The position numbers and the translations under genes are program-made. The notes below the pieces were generated by a model, which saw only the letters and a list, made by a program, of their open reading frames with translations, did not search any database and was not told the origin of the DNA. 64,000 nt of DNA from Wuchereria bancrofti (Eukaryota; Nematoda; Chromadorea; Rhabditida; Onchocercidae), in the NCBI GenBank assembly GCA_005281725.1, contig SSBO01000001.1, positions 9,607,334 through 9,671,333 on the forward strand, given 5' to 3'. This document shows, in pieces, positions 48,801-62,523 of the stretch; positions within the stretch are counted from its first letter, which is position 1; each line of letters opens with the position of its first letter.

Positions 48801-51800
48801 TTACGGTAATATCTGATATTATGATTTAACCGTGATACGTGCATGTTGACGTAATACATGATATTATGATAGTATGGTAATACCCGACATTATGATTTAA
48901 CCATAATATTTCGTATTATCATATTACGGTAATAGTGATGTTATGATATTACGGTAGTATGCGATATTGCAGTTTAACCGTAACGCCTGATATTACGATA
49001 ATGAATAATATTAATATTATGGTACTACAGTAATACGTGACCTCATATGCTTAAATTTCTGTAAAAGCATTTAACCGAAAAATTTATCACCAAATTTTCT
49101 GATAAATTGTACCCAAATATAAGGTAAAGGTCACGTATGACTACATACCTTCCCAAAACTTCATTTGTTATCATTCCTTCGCTAATTGTTATTTCATCCA
49201 TTTTTTCAATAAAATATGGCACATTATCATTTAAATCCATTACTTTCACGTATACTTTTACGGATGAATTGTACGTTGCATGTGGTGACGATGCTTCAAC
49301 CTAAAAATTACTTCACGTGATATTTTTGGATGTTTTTCATGGTGTAAATTTTACACGTAAACTTTTCACTTCATCAATTTTTAATAATCAAATATCTAAC
49401 AAATAGCACTAACCAAGAATTCATATTCACTTTTAAATTCAGCATCAACTGGATATTTCAGAAAAATTGAACCATCATGTGTGATGCCAAAAATATTGGA
49501 AAATTCAAAATTTTGAATTCGCAATGATGTGCTTACTGGTAATTCATCCATTAAAGTTACTTTACCAAATTCAATATATGGATGTGTGTTTTCTGATATC
49601 GTAAAACTGGAAGTGAAGTTAATTTAAATTATTTCATGATTGAAACTGAATTGAAATATGATCTTTGTTGCATTTCGAAACGTTAAATTGTTATTTTTAC
49701 ATAAATGTTGAAAAGATTTTAAAATCGGAAAGCTTTTCTTGAAACATTTCATTGCGATCAGTTTAATAGTTTCTGGCTAGAATTAGCATAATATTGGTTT
49801 TAATTCAATCTAATAGTTTTTGGCTAGAATTAGCATAATATTGGTTTTAATTCAAAGGTCAAACTTGAATGATTCATTAGTGAATTGTATGGATTTTCGA
49901 TTGTAATCGTCAATTCCAACATTGATTTGAATAGCAACAGCGGAACTTTGTACTGGTTTACCTTGATCAAATGCATGGATCATTAGATGGTATATCGATT
50001 GATCTTCTAATTTACCATTTACCATTAGATCACCTGAAATTTTATTTGATCTAAACAATAAATCAATGTTAAATTATTAGATGCTAAAGATAGACAAACC
50101 AACTGAAATTTCATTTCGAATATGTGAAATAGTCAAATATTTTGAAATGTTTTCTAAATTATTCCCTATACAAGAATAATTATACCTGATTCAGGATTAA
50201 TCCTAAAATATTTCAGGTTATTCGGAGCTAATTCATAGCGAACTGTTCCAGCAAGTCCTGTATCCGGATCATTTGCTTGTATTTTAGCAATTATCGAATC
50301 TAATTCAATATTTTTTGCAATATTAATTAGATAAAATTGTTGTTCAAATTGTGGTGCATTATCATTAACATCTTCAACAATTATTCGTAACATAGCACCT
50401 GAAGTATTATCACCGTCTGTTACCTGCAAAAAATTTCAAATTAAACTAAAAATTAAATTAAAAAAATTAAATTTTCACAACATATCTCATTCAATGTTAT
50501 TATTTTAGTGCAATAAACATTTAAATTTGATAACATTTCTATTGCTAAATTAGTAAATTATTTCTAATTATAATAAATAATACCTGAATATGAACTATAT
50601 GCTCCTTATCACTTTCATAATCCAAATTTTGAATTAAAAATATTTTTCCAGTAAATGGATCAATCTCGAATAGATCAGTAGATGATAATAAACTATATTC
50701 CAATTGTGTATCAGTGTCAACATCTGTCGCTACTACTGTTCCTATCAATGTACCATACGTTGCTGCTAAAAATTTAATTCTTTTGAAAATATTCATGTTG
50801 TTTGAAAAAATTTTAATTTGAAATGATAATTTAAATTTTTTACGAATGAATAAAAATATTATCTTGGCTAATTTGTATAATATTTTATTATACTTTATCA
50901 AGTATCATGCAATAGAAAGCAAATTTTACAGCATAAAAAATCAGTAAATAAAAATTTATTTCTAAAATTTTTGAAAATTTTCATTTAATTCTATTAATTT
51001 GCCTATTAATTTCAAAAATTTTAGATAAAAAAAGAAAAAGGGAATGCAAAATTTTGTAGAAAAAAAAAATATTAAAGCAATGACTAACATTCAAGTACTT
51101 TCACATCTTTTAGCATTGGAAATGATGGAACATTATCGTTTGTATTGATTACTAAATACAAGCAACTTTTAAAATTAATTTATGAATTTAAAAAAATTTG
51201 AATAATTTATAGAAATATTTGAAATGATATCACAAATTTTCATTTATTTTTCTCAATTCTTTGACTATCATTGTATGTTATCACTACATTAAATCATTTA
51301 TTATCACCATCAAATTTTCAAAATTATTTTATGCTAATAATATACATAAAATAATAATTAATATGTAAAATTTAATAGTAATAATAGATAAAATAAAATA
51401 ATCTAACATAAATTTTTCAGTATATTTATTAGAATAAGAAAGACTTAATTGAAATGATTAAAATTACTAATTTTTAAATGAAAACAAAATTTTAGTATAA
51501 TTAATGAAGAAAGAAACCTCTTATATGTATGTTTGTTTCAGGTATTTTCTTCACGTTACCCGTTCCGATCACTTTCAACGTATAAACATTTTGAATTTCA
51601 TAGTCTAATTGTTGAGTGGTTATTAGATGTCCGTTATCATCGATATCAAATGCTCTATCCATATTACCACTAACAATGCTATATGCTAATGGTGCATCTT
51701 CTGTTAAACGATCTAAGCTACGAATCTAAATAATTTTAAAAATTTTTTTAAATTATTTATGATCGTAAAATTTGAAAATAAATTATTGAAAATTTATGCA

Positions 51801-54800
51801 TATGATGCATGATATGTTATCATTATGCATTATCATAGGCATATTTAATCAACAATTATGATATGAAACAATTGTTTGTTTAGATACAAAAAAAGAAAAA
51901 GTTTATTTTTTAAACAAAAAGGAATAGAAATAGAAAGATAAAAAGAAAGAAATAAAAATTTTAATAATCTAAATTACTTATTTTTTGACGTATCAAAACG
52001 AAATATTTTTTTTTTTGAAAAATTTATCGGATATGATATTCCTAATCTGATTTAATTCTCGTTTTCATATAAACTACTTTTTTTTTATTCTTTTAAATTT
52101 AATATTTTTTTATAAAGAGTTAATTCGATTTATAGCATACCTGAAGCACAAATTGTCCACGTTGTTCACCTTCATTAATAAAACCAAGGTAATGTTCACT
52201 TAGAAATTGTGGTTCTTCTAATTTTATCACTGATTTAGATCGGAATAAACGAAGTTGAATATTTAATTCTGATGATAATACACGTGAAATACCTTGATCT
52301 TCCGCTTTTACTTTAATTGTATATTCATTCTGTGAAGTTGGATAATCTCTAAAACAAAACAATTTATAAGAATCATTTCATTTTTATAAATTTGTTAATT
52401 CTCAAATTATCAATTTATCTTCTCTTATCACATACATTTAATAAGTTGGAATTTTTTTTTAAAAAAAAAACCTAGCAAAAATAATTTCGCCGGTATTAGC
52501 ACGAATATCCAACAAACCACTTGCATCTTCAACAATGCTAAATAATATTTTACCACTTGGACCTTCATCTTCATCTGTTGCTGATAGTCTATAATAATAA
52601 TTAAAAAAAAAAGTACAAAATATTTAAATATAAAAAAATTTAAAAAAAAAAATCAAAAAATTTATTTGTTTTTCTTTTGAATTATTTGAGTGATATTTGT
52701 TTGATTAATTGGAGAAAAACAAAAAAACGAAGCTATTAAGTTAAAATATTTACATCCAAAATTATTTCTTTCTTTTTTTTTTTTTTAAATGACAAATAAA
52801 ATAACTCTCTCTCTCTCTCTGTCTCTCTCTCTATTTACCTTCCTAATATATCACCAACTTGTCTATTATCATCAATTTCTATTAATGTCGGAATATTATC
52901 ATTAAAAACAGGTACATTATCGTTTTCATCCGTTACTGTAATTCGTAATGTACAGGTATCCTGAAAAAAAGAAAAAGAGCATTAAATTTAAAGAATAATT
53001 TAAATTTTTAAAATTTCATTTTTTTTTTTTTACATTGCATAACTTACAGCTCGATTTGGAATGCCTTGATCTTCAACAGTGATCACTAGAAAATATTCTG
53101 ATTGTTGTTCACGATCCAATTCACGACATGATAGTAATCCGGTGGTAGAATTGAGGAAAAAAGCCGAATTTTCATTTCCAGCTAATTATTCAATAAAATA
53201 ATAATTAAGATAAGATAGTAAAGAATGTATTTTTTTAGTATTGAAAATTTTTATTTTTTTATTTTTTCATTTGAATAATTTAAAATTTGTCTGTGAATTT
53301 TTAAATTCGGACAATTTAAAATATATCTGTAAATTATTAAATTTGGATAATTTGAAATATATCTGTGAATTATTTAATTTAAAATTTATCTGTGATTTTT
53401 TAAATTTGTATAATTTATCTGTGAATTTTTAAATTCGGATAATTTAAAATATGTTCAAGAAAACATATTTAGAATTGATGTCAAAGGATATTTGCTCATA
53501 TCTTTTGTAAATTTTAAAAAATGCATTATGGTTTTTTTTTTTTTAAGGTATATTTTATAATTAATAAATAATTAAATTAATCAGATACTCACCGACTATT
53601 TTGTAAAAAATTTTACTATCATTGTTAGCATCTTCATCCCATGCATAAATACGTGTAAGATGTTTGGCAGCAACGTTTTCACGTATTGTTAAATTACCGC
53701 AAATTGATGACGTGATTCGTGGTGGATATTGATTAGTGCCAATTACGCTTAGATGAACAAATGTCCAATCAACCAATTTCTCTCCTCCTAATGCTACTAC
53801 TGAAAAAAAATCATTTTTTTTTTTGAGTTTAATAATTTTTGAAAAAGTAAGAAATATATTTAATTTTTTGAAGTGCAAAGAAAAAATTCATAGTTTTTTT
53901 ATTTATTTTTTTTGTTTTGAAATTTTAGTTCTAAAAGTAATTTAATCTCTCTGAAAGATAAGTTATCACTTTAGTCATTTTACTTCTACATGTGAAATAT
54001 TCAAACTAAAGTTTTTATTTTATTTTATTGGAAAATTTCCTCCTAATTTGTTCAAACAGTTATTTAATCTTCCTAAAATTGAAAAATTGAAAAAAAAAGA
54101 AAAATTTTTGTAAAATTGAAATAATTTTTGAAAAATTTTCAACTCATACCAAGCCAATCATACATTCCAGGTGTAATTTCCTTCAATATTATCAATTTTC
54201 CATCATCTGATAATTGTAGAATGTCATCATTTTCCGAAACAAAATATGAAAACAATTTCATCTGTGGCCATCCATTTCCTATATTTATTTATTATATTGA
54301 TAATAAATAAATATAAATGATAAAAATTTGCTATCTCAATTTACTACTATTAAATAATTAAAAAATAATTATTAAATGACAATTTGATTACTTAATTTAA
54401 TTGTTGTCAAATAAATTATCGCATAATTGCGCATAAATATTACAAATTATTTATTAATTTTCTTCCTTCTAAAATTTAATTTCTAATTTCTTTTATAGCA
54501 ATAAATACATACTGTTTGTAAAAAAATCATATAGGATAGTTCCGGGTGTTGCACTACTACTATTTATGCTAATGAAATATTTCCGTTGCGGAAAAAATTT
54601 CCATTGTTGTCGTCCTGAATCAAATTTAACAGTAATATTCTTTTCCGCATATTTCGACGGAACACCATTATCGCTTGCACGGATGCGTATGCGTCGTTCA
54701 TTGTTGAAACGTTGTTTAAGAATTAAAGCACCTGCAATAGTATATTTAAATTAATTATTAATTGTAAGTCTTATGGAAATCAATTATCATTTATCAATTT

Positions 54801-57800
54801 AAATATTATTTCAAAATTGAATAAAATCAATTAAATTATTAAAATCAATTATGAAATAACTGATGGCATTTATATATGATATTAATTTTTTTTACCTGAA
54901 TGAAATTAATTTTTTACCTAAATAATAATTAAATTGATAAATTTTTAGCAATTTCGATTTTTTTTTAAAATGATATTTCACAATGTTTCTTTTAATGTAA
55001 AACAATTTAAATGATATGAAAAATAAATATGAAATACCAGTATTGGAATCAATACTGAATGCATTATCAGTATTTCCATCGATAAGCGCATATGTAATTT
55101 TACCATTACCGCCTGCATCATCATCAGTAGCAACAATATGATGGATAATATCACCATTAACAAAATTATCATCTATCGTTATCTTTTGTGAACTGAAACG
55201 AATGAAATTTTTAAATGAATATCTAAAATTTAAAAGAAAAAAGTTAAATTTAGTAAAATTAAAATATGAAAGTTGTAAAAGTTATCCGAGATTTTCGTTC
55301 CATGAAAATAAAGAAGAAAAAATTATCTCCCATAGTGCTTACTTCATAAACAAAAAAAAAAAACTTAAATTAAATACTAATTAAATTAGAGAGAGACCTT
55401 AAAAATTGTGGTTGATGATCATTGATATCTTCGACATTGATAAAAACAACACAATGTGATCGTTTTATCACATCCCTGTTACCATTTTCCGCTTCAATTA
55501 CCAGAAACAATGATAAGTCCTAAAGTTAATGAATAGTTTAATTAAATTTAAATTAATTATATTTTAATTTTATTTGCCATTTTTTATTTCTTTCATGTTC
55601 CTTTATCATTATTTATATGCTATTCTATCTTTTTCTTCTGTTATCTACCTGAAATTTTAGAATTATTATTGATATTTCTAATTTAAATAATTTAAAAATT
55701 ATTATCAAACAATTTGAGAGGAAAATCAATAATATTTCAGGTAGTATTCAATTAATTTAATTAATTAACCTTTTGCCAATGTAATGACCGAATGAGTAAT
55801 ATTTCGGCAGTATCTGGATCAATTGAAAATAATCCTGTTGAACCTTGAACTATTGAATAGCTCAATTGTCCATCATTATCTTCATTCATATCCTCAGCAG
55901 ATACTTTTCCAATTATTGAACCTAAATTTCCTCGAAAATTACATATCGTTGAAATTAATTAAACATTTGTTTAAATTAATTAAACATTTAAACTTTTAAT
56001 TCTATTTCTATCATTAAAATTAATATATTCCATTGAATTTCATTGTTTCATTTCAACATTTTTCGTTTTTAATTTTTCATTTTTACAAAAAAAAAGTTGT
56101 TCAAAAGAAAAATTCTGTTAATTTTTGTTGCTAACGAATGTTTTTCAAATGAATTTTACCTGTTGGCTCATTTTCTTTTATTGTAAAAAATCGTGGACAA
56201 TTCAAAAATTGAGGCCAATGAATATTTGTTGGCTCAATTTCAATGTAAACATTTTGTTGTTCAATTTGATAATAATTTAATGAATGCCATTTTTCCACTT
56301 TAAGAAGATAATTTTTTTGATGAAACCAACGAATATTTGTTGCCAAATATAAGGTAGATGTTATACTGTCCAGGTAAAATGCATCTGTCTAAATTTTAAT
56401 TAAATTTTTATTTCTATCATTAAAATTAATATATTCCATTAAATTTCATTGTTTCACTTCAACAATAATAATTTTTCATTTTTACAAAAAAAAAGAAAAG
56501 AAAAAAGTTCGTTTTAAATTTTAGTTGAATTTATTTAAATAAATGTAAAAAACTTTTTGCAGAAAAAAAGTATTTACCTCATTTTTTAAATGCCATATTG
56601 TCTCGTTATTTTTTTTATTGCTTAGTGTCACTAATTTTGAACCAACTGATATAGTATTTGGTATTCTAAAATTTGTTATCACTTATCTTAACAGTTAAAA
56701 CTTATCATTTATTTATAACTTTAAAATTTTTTAGCAAAATACAAAAAATTATGAGCTAAGTTGAAGAGAATATAACATTTACCTTATCACAGTTGTCTTA
56801 TTACCTAGATGTGACAGTCCTAATTTTGATATACGAATGATAAATACAATTTGTTGTTGACGTCCATCATTATCAAATGCTATCACTGATAATGTTTGAC
56901 TATCTTTGATTGTAGCTTCATTGAAATATGCAGAAGTACGAATTGTATTATTCCAAATTTCGAAATTATTTGAAATATCTAAAAGTACCAACAAATTTGT
57001 CATTCGAAATTATCTCATTTTATTTCGAAATTATTGTTTTTTTTTTTTAAAAAAACCGAAATAAAAGTGTTAAATTTTGATGCAATATTAAACTGACAAT
57101 TTTTTATTTTTCTTGTAAAAATTGAAATTAAAATTTATACCGCTCATTTTAATTTCCCATCTTGCAACATCTGTTGCATTTAGTATTTTTAATAAGCAAT
57201 TCGATATGCATTTTTCATCGATTCTACAAAAATTTATTAAATTAATATAAACTATTTTAATCATTTGCTAATAATTTCAAATATTCTATTAAATATTAAT
57301 AGAATTATTATTTTTATTTTTTTAAAAAAAATGAAAATTAAACAATTTATAATATTAAAGCAATCTACGATATTTTAAATCTAATTTACATACATTTTCA
57401 TAAAATTTAGTGATTTAATATATCATATCCTGACGTAATACCAGTAAAAATAATTAATAAATAAAATTTTAACTTAATTAAGCTAATTAGTAAGTTTTCA
57501 TGTAAAATCTTTAAGTAAAATTTAAGAGTTAATAAATTAATTAATAAAAAATTAACCAATAATTTTTCAATTTTATCTCTCAACAAAAAGAAATACACAC
57601 ATTTTTAAATTAATAATAAATTTATTACCTAATGATACGATCAATTGGTTCCAAAAATTTAACTTTAGAATGTATTTTTCCAACAATAATATGAATTGGG
57701 CAAATAGTTGATCGTGCTTGCATATCACCATTTCGATCAAGAATTATCACTGATAAGCGACTTTCTTTTCTGTGATCTTTCTCCGAAAATTTTCTTTTCA

Positions 57801-60800
57801 TAAATAATTCACCTTGAAAGTTTAATTTTATAAGTAAATAAATAACTTTGTTTAGTATCATAAATGATTATCATTTTTCATAAAAAGTTCTGAAATAAAA
57901 AAAGATAAAAAACTAAAAAAAATTTGTTACAAAATACTTTTTTGCATTTAAATTTAATTATTAAAAGAGAAGTTTACATCAATTAAGAACTTATTTCGTA
58001 AAATTTAATACTTTGATTGTCTTTTTTTTGTTATCACCATCCAATGTATCATAAATGCTATCATTTTTCATAAAGAGTTATGAAATCAAAAAAAAAGAAA
58101 TAAATATTGTAAAATTCAATTCTACAAAATATTACCTTTTTTATTTAAATTTAATTATTAAAAGAAAAATTTACATTAATTAAGAATTCATTTAGTAAAA
58201 TTTAATACTTTGATTGTCTTTTTCTTGTTATCACATCTAATGGTTATCATTTTTTATATGATTAAATCATCCGTACCGTTTTCCTGAATAGCAAAATTGA
58301 TATCTTCTACTTGTAACCGATACAGTAAGCTTCCGTTTAAGCCTTCATCCGGATCCGTTGCAATTATTTTCTCAAATGTTACACCAATATCGATTTCATC
58401 ATTAAGTGTAAACGAATTTATCGTTGGACATAACGGTGAATTATCATTTACATCCAAAATTTTAATATGAATTGTTGTTTGAGATGAAAGTTGTGGCTAA
58501 AAATATTCCCACAATTATATTTTCCGGTTAGTATTAACTCTCAATTTTAGTTTATGATAATTCTGATTAAATATTTATGGTAGTTTTGTTGACTAGAGTA
58601 AAAAATTTTTTTTAATTTTAATTTTTAAAATATTCACGGTATTTTAATTTATAATTTAAAAAAAAAATTGACTCATTTTTAATTAATACTTATGGTAGTT
58701 TTTTNNNNNNNNNNNNNNNNNNNNNNNNNNTTTTTTCTTTTTTTGATTAGAGTAAAAAATTTTTTTTAATTTTAATTTTTAAAATATTCACGGTATTTTA
58801 ATTTATAATTTTTTTTTAAAAATTGATTCATTTTTAGTTTATGACAATTCTGATTTAATATTTATGGTAGTTTTTTCTTTTTTTTTTTGATTAGAGTAAG
58901 AATTTTTTTTAATTTTAATTTTTAAAATATCCATGATATTTTATTTCTTTTGAAAGTTGAAATTGCTAAATAGATATTTTTTCAAAAATGATATTCATTT
59001 TTTTCATTTTAATTAAATGAATTCTTAATATTTTATTGTAGGTAAATTTAACTTCCTAAATATAAAAAAAAAAAAACAAAAACTTCACTTTTCCATTATC
59101 ACTAGCATTGACAAGTAAATGATATTCAGCAATCATTTCACGATCGAGAATTCCTTTCACAAAAATATTTCCGGTTACCGGATGGATTCCGAAATCATCA
59201 TTTTCTTCACTCAACCGATAAGAAATTCTAGCATTTTGTTCGCTATCTAAATCTTTTGCTTGAACTGTTAGAATATCAGTCATAAGTTGAGCATCTTCCG
59301 GTACCTAAAATTTTCACCAATTTTCAAAAGACAAAAAAAAAATTAATAGAATTAAAAAAAAACAGTTACACCAAGAATAGTCTAAAAAAACACCAAGTAA
59401 ACAAATATAGAAAAAAAAAAATTAAATAAAACCGGATTAAAAAAATACCAAAATAATAAAAAAACACAAACTGAAAATTAGTCTCTAATTATAAATTAGA
59501 AATTTAAAAAATTAAACTAAAACAGTACAAAAGAACAAATAAACAAAATAATTCAAAATGCTTTTATTTCTCATAAAGTTTATACACCTAAATCAATATT
59601 TGATAAAATTTGATTAAAAAAAATAATAAATAAATAACATTTTTTCTATCAAATAATCATATCAATGAACTCACATCAACAAAATACATTTGTTCCTTGA
59701 ATTCAGGTCTATTATCATTAATATCGAGAATATTCACTATCACAGTGATATTAGACGAACGTGGCGGTATCCCTTGATCTTGTGCCTCTATTATTAACCA
59801 ATATTTATTGATCATTTCAAAATCTAACTTAGCCATTAATATTAATTCACCACTTAATGGTCGAATTAAAATTGGACATTCTGGTTCACTTTGTAATAAT
59901 GCATATAACACTTCGCCATTCTAAATTATTCTCAGATTAATTATTTTTCAAAATTTCATAAATTGTTATTTAATAAAACATTTATTACTTTAAATAACAC
60001 TTTTAAAATTACCTATCAAAAATTTTTTAAAAAAAAAGAAACAAACTTAAAAATAGATTTATTTTGATTTATTTATTATTTAGATATTAAATGATAAATT
60101 ACTGATAACCTTTCCACGATCCTTATCATATGCTTGTACAGCAAAAAATGGTTCATGTGTTGGATGATTTTCATAAATATATGATTCCACCTTATTTAAC
60201 TCAAAAATTGGTGCATTATCATTGCTATCAGTTAATTTGATAAGAACTTGTGTGTAATTCATTTCACCATTTTCCATTGTTGCCTGCAAAAAAAAGAAAA
60301 AAGAAAGAAAAATCATTACCTGATAATATTATCATTGATATCAGTTAATTTGATAAGAATTCGTGTACATAAATAATTTAATGAAATTTAAATTAGTAAT
60401 TACCTGTATATTAAGTAATAATTGCTCCCATTTATCAGCATCCAAATATTGTGCAATGCTAATTTGACCATTTTTAGCATCAATTGAAAAGAAATGATCA
60501 GGATCACCGGAATATATATTATAATTTACCGGAAAAAATCCTTTAGCTTTAACCTGAAAAAAAGAAAGAAAATTAAATAAATAAAAAATTAAAAAAAAAC
60601 ATTAATTAAATTTTGTAAATTAAAAGAAAATTAAATACTTACTTCACCGATTGTAATACCTGGAAGAGTTTCTTCTAAAACATTAAATTCGTATAATGCA
60701 GTTGTAAATTGTGGAATTAATATGGAATTACTGATAACACTGATATGAACAATAGCCTAAAATTTGAAATTTTTTTTAAAATTAACTTAAAAATAAAAGA

Positions 60801-62381
60801 TGGTGTAATTTTTTTTTATAAATTATTAAATAAATTACAAAGAATTGCAAATTACTATTATTTTTTCCTTCCGGAAAAGATTCCGGAAAAAAAAAAACTG
60901 TAAATTATACCTTTTTCTCGCTAACTAATCCACTTCCATCAATAGCTTCCACTTTCAAATGATAATCTTTTTTTGATAATTTATTTTTTACATATAAGCG
61001 ACCTGATTTTGCATCCAGTCGGAAAACATCCGTATCCGATTGATCGGTTTCAAATCGATAACGTATCTTAAAGAAAACAGAATTTAGAAATGACGTTAAA
61101 ATAGAATTTAGAAATGACGTTGAAATAGAATTTAGAAATGACGTTAAAATAGAATTTAGAAATGACGTTGAAATAGAATTTAGAAATGACGTCAATTGCG
61201 TCATCTAAGTATTAAAACAGATAAAATTAACAATGAAACACCTAAAATACAAATGAAAATTTAAAATCTTTTAATATCTTTTTCACGTAAATGCTACCTT
61301 AAGTATACTTTATGATAAATATTACAAATGCTTTTTGAAATAGTCAACAATGAATAAATAATTTCTAATCTCTTATCATCTTATCAATTTATTTTCTTGC
61401 CCTTATAACTATGATAAAAGTTTAGAGAAGAAATTTTTTTTTTTTTTTAATATTTCAATAAATGCGGCAAAAATTTTTTTGATAAAAAATGATATTAAAA
61501 TAATTTTACAAACCTTTCCATAAATTTTACTATCAGCATCATTAGCTGAAATTAGTACTAGTAAACTATTAATTGCTACGTTTTCTCGTATTGAAACGTT
61601 ATATTGTTCCGGATGAAATATTGGTAAATTATCATTTACGTCTTCCACGTGAATATTTACCAATGCTCGACTGAATCGTCCATCTAAAAAAATTAGCAAT
61701 GCTCTTTTTTTTTTATTATTTTATTTTATAGCAATGTTGCATGGAAATTAATTAAATTAATTAATTTCGTTTTTTTTTTTTGGAGCATCTGCGAAATAGA
61801 TTAAAGAGAAGCGCAATTGTCCTGCTAAAACTCATAAATCTCACTCGTAATAAATGCATCCATCTGTCAATTTTTGCTACTTATGCGGCAAAGTACTTAA
61901 AAGAAAATTTGCATTTTGCGGAGTTGTGCATAAATTAGTTGTCTGAGCATTTTGAAAATTTCATCTAGAATTGATTAAATGTCACCATCTGTTACCATCA
62001 TTTTATGATGAGTAATATTAGCGCTCAATTGTGCAGCATGCATTTTACATGCAATTTGCATTGCAATAATAAATTTAATAAATTAATAGCAATTAGTGAA
62101 AATTACTCATTCTACACGTTTTGAAATTATTTACACGTAAATGAATGTGAACTGTGCACGTAATTGAATAAATTATTTAAAGTATAACTTAAGCACTAAC
62201 TTATATTATGAGCATAAACATGAAGTTGATAAATGGTGCATTGTTCATAATCAAGAATTGAATCGAGACATATTGTTCCGGTTTGTGCATCAATTCGGAA
62301 TGGTTCTTTAACCGGATCAGTTTTTGATGATAAACTGTACTGCACATTACTTTCATTGCCACAACTATTATTTGCTGTTAC
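44715..62381 (-). CDS. cdh-1: giant Dachsous-like cadherin (CDH-1-like), C-terminal 2,258 residues (partial)
   Basis: Cadherin-repeat membrane proteins mediate calcium-dependent adhesion; Dachsous types bind Fat cadherins in planar polarity. Exons, 5' to 3': 62381-62201, 61683-61514, 61066-60911, 60756-60643, 60553-60404, 60283-60110, 59920-59675, 59304-59089, 58496-58277, 57812-57629, 57223-57141, 56978-56783, 56665-56578, 56388-56160, 55921-55770, 55519-55398, 55192-55038, 54731-54513, 54278-54150, 53799-53593, 53181-53048, 52960-52839, 52588-52472, 52348-52141, 51725-51518, 51151-51089, 50765-50584, 50423-50186, 50033-49865, 49606-49414, 49300-49149, 48306-47904, 47691-47497, 47091-46922, 46741-46654, 46445-46281, 45843-45724, 45628-45567, 45404-45272, 45060-44881, 44798-44715. 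All 40 junctions keep phase (6,777 bases). About 19 cadherin repeats show DVNDNLPIF, DSNDNAPIF, DINDNRPEF, DVNDNAPQF, DLNDNVPYF and A(X)D-type calcium motifs, then one membrane helix and a ~200-residue tail. No EGF or laminin-G domain separates repeats from membrane, which points to Dachsous rather than Fat type. The N-terminal exons lie outside the window. Confidence 0.9.
46281..46445 (-). other. transmembrane exon of the cadherin
   Basis: This exon encodes a short extracellular end, a ~22-residue helix (SLTIGSLLLLFVLLITLIAL…) and a basic stop-transfer stretch (MRIKSRTKSKKA), giving type I topology. Confidence 0.9.
48690..49035. repeat. degenerate intronic minisatellite (~75 bp unit)
   Basis: In the long intron between 48,307 and 49,148. 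Blocks such as GATATTATGATTTAACCGTGA and ATTACGGTAATA recur four or five times with substitutions. The unit contains short palindromes of the TATTACGGTAATA type. Confidence 0.75.
49764..49857. repeat. perfect-looking 47 bp tandem duplication
   Basis: TAATAGTTTCTGGCTAGAAT… is repeated head to tail with one or two changes, ending seven bases before a cadherin exon. Confidence 0.85.
52804..52832. repeat. CT microsatellite
   Basis: (CT)n immediately left of the 52,839 exon, so it lies close to that exon's splice donor on the minus strand. Confidence 0.85.
53275..53455. repeat. intronic repeat of ~35-40 bp units
   Basis: Units of the type AATTTAAAATATATCTGTGA recur about five times; translated on the plus strand they give a spurious repetitive open frame. 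Confidence 0.7.
57860..58260. repeat. two-copy ~190 bp intronic duplication
   Basis: Each copy contains TATCATTTTTCATAAA, ATTTAATTATTAAAAGA and TTAATACTTTGATTGTCTTT in order. Lies between cadherin exons 57,629-57,812 and 58,277-58,496. Confidence 0.75.
58540..58960. repeat. three-copy ~145 bp intronic repeat spanning an assembly gap
   Basis: Copies share GATTAGAGTAA, TTTTAATTTTTAAAATATTC and ATATTTATGGTAGTTTT. The run of N lies at a copy boundary. Confidence 0.8.
58705..58730. other. assembly gap (26 N)
   Basis: Unresolved bases within a tandem repeat in a cadherin intron; no exon appears to be lost, since the flanking exons join in phase. Confidence 0.99.
61081..61192. repeat. 24 bp intronic minisatellite, ~4.7 copies
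   Basis: Unit AATTTAGAAATGACGTTAAA plus ATAG. Copies alternate between GTTAAAATAG and GTTGAAATAG, so the higher-order unit is 48 bp. The array begins about 14 bases upstream (gene sense) of the 61,066 exon and reads open on the minus strand, giving a false FLNSI-repeat extension. Confidence 0.9.
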
Positions 62382-62485
62382 CTTAAACAATTAGTATAAA
62401 TCATTTGTAATTGTATTCAATAATTCCAAACTTTACTTTTTCCCTTTTATCTCCATGGAAACGATCGATTATAATATATTTTATT

Positions 62486-62523
62486 TCTCTCTCTCTCTCT
62501 CCCTCTCTCTCTCATTCTCTCCC
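62486..62523. repeat. CT microsatellite
   Basis: (CT)n with CCC interruptions between the first cadherin exon in the window and the OSCP1 start. Confidence 0.85.

Noticed and set aside
50034..50050. Alternative acceptor TTTAG at 50,051 for a cadherin exon
   Set aside because: The TTTCAG acceptor before 50,033 is stronger, keeps phase 1 with the previous exon and restores the usual cadherin pattern; the distal site breaks the frame.
53241..53432. Repetitive plus-strand peptide frame
   Set aside because: Produced by a ~35-40 bp intronic tandem repeat.
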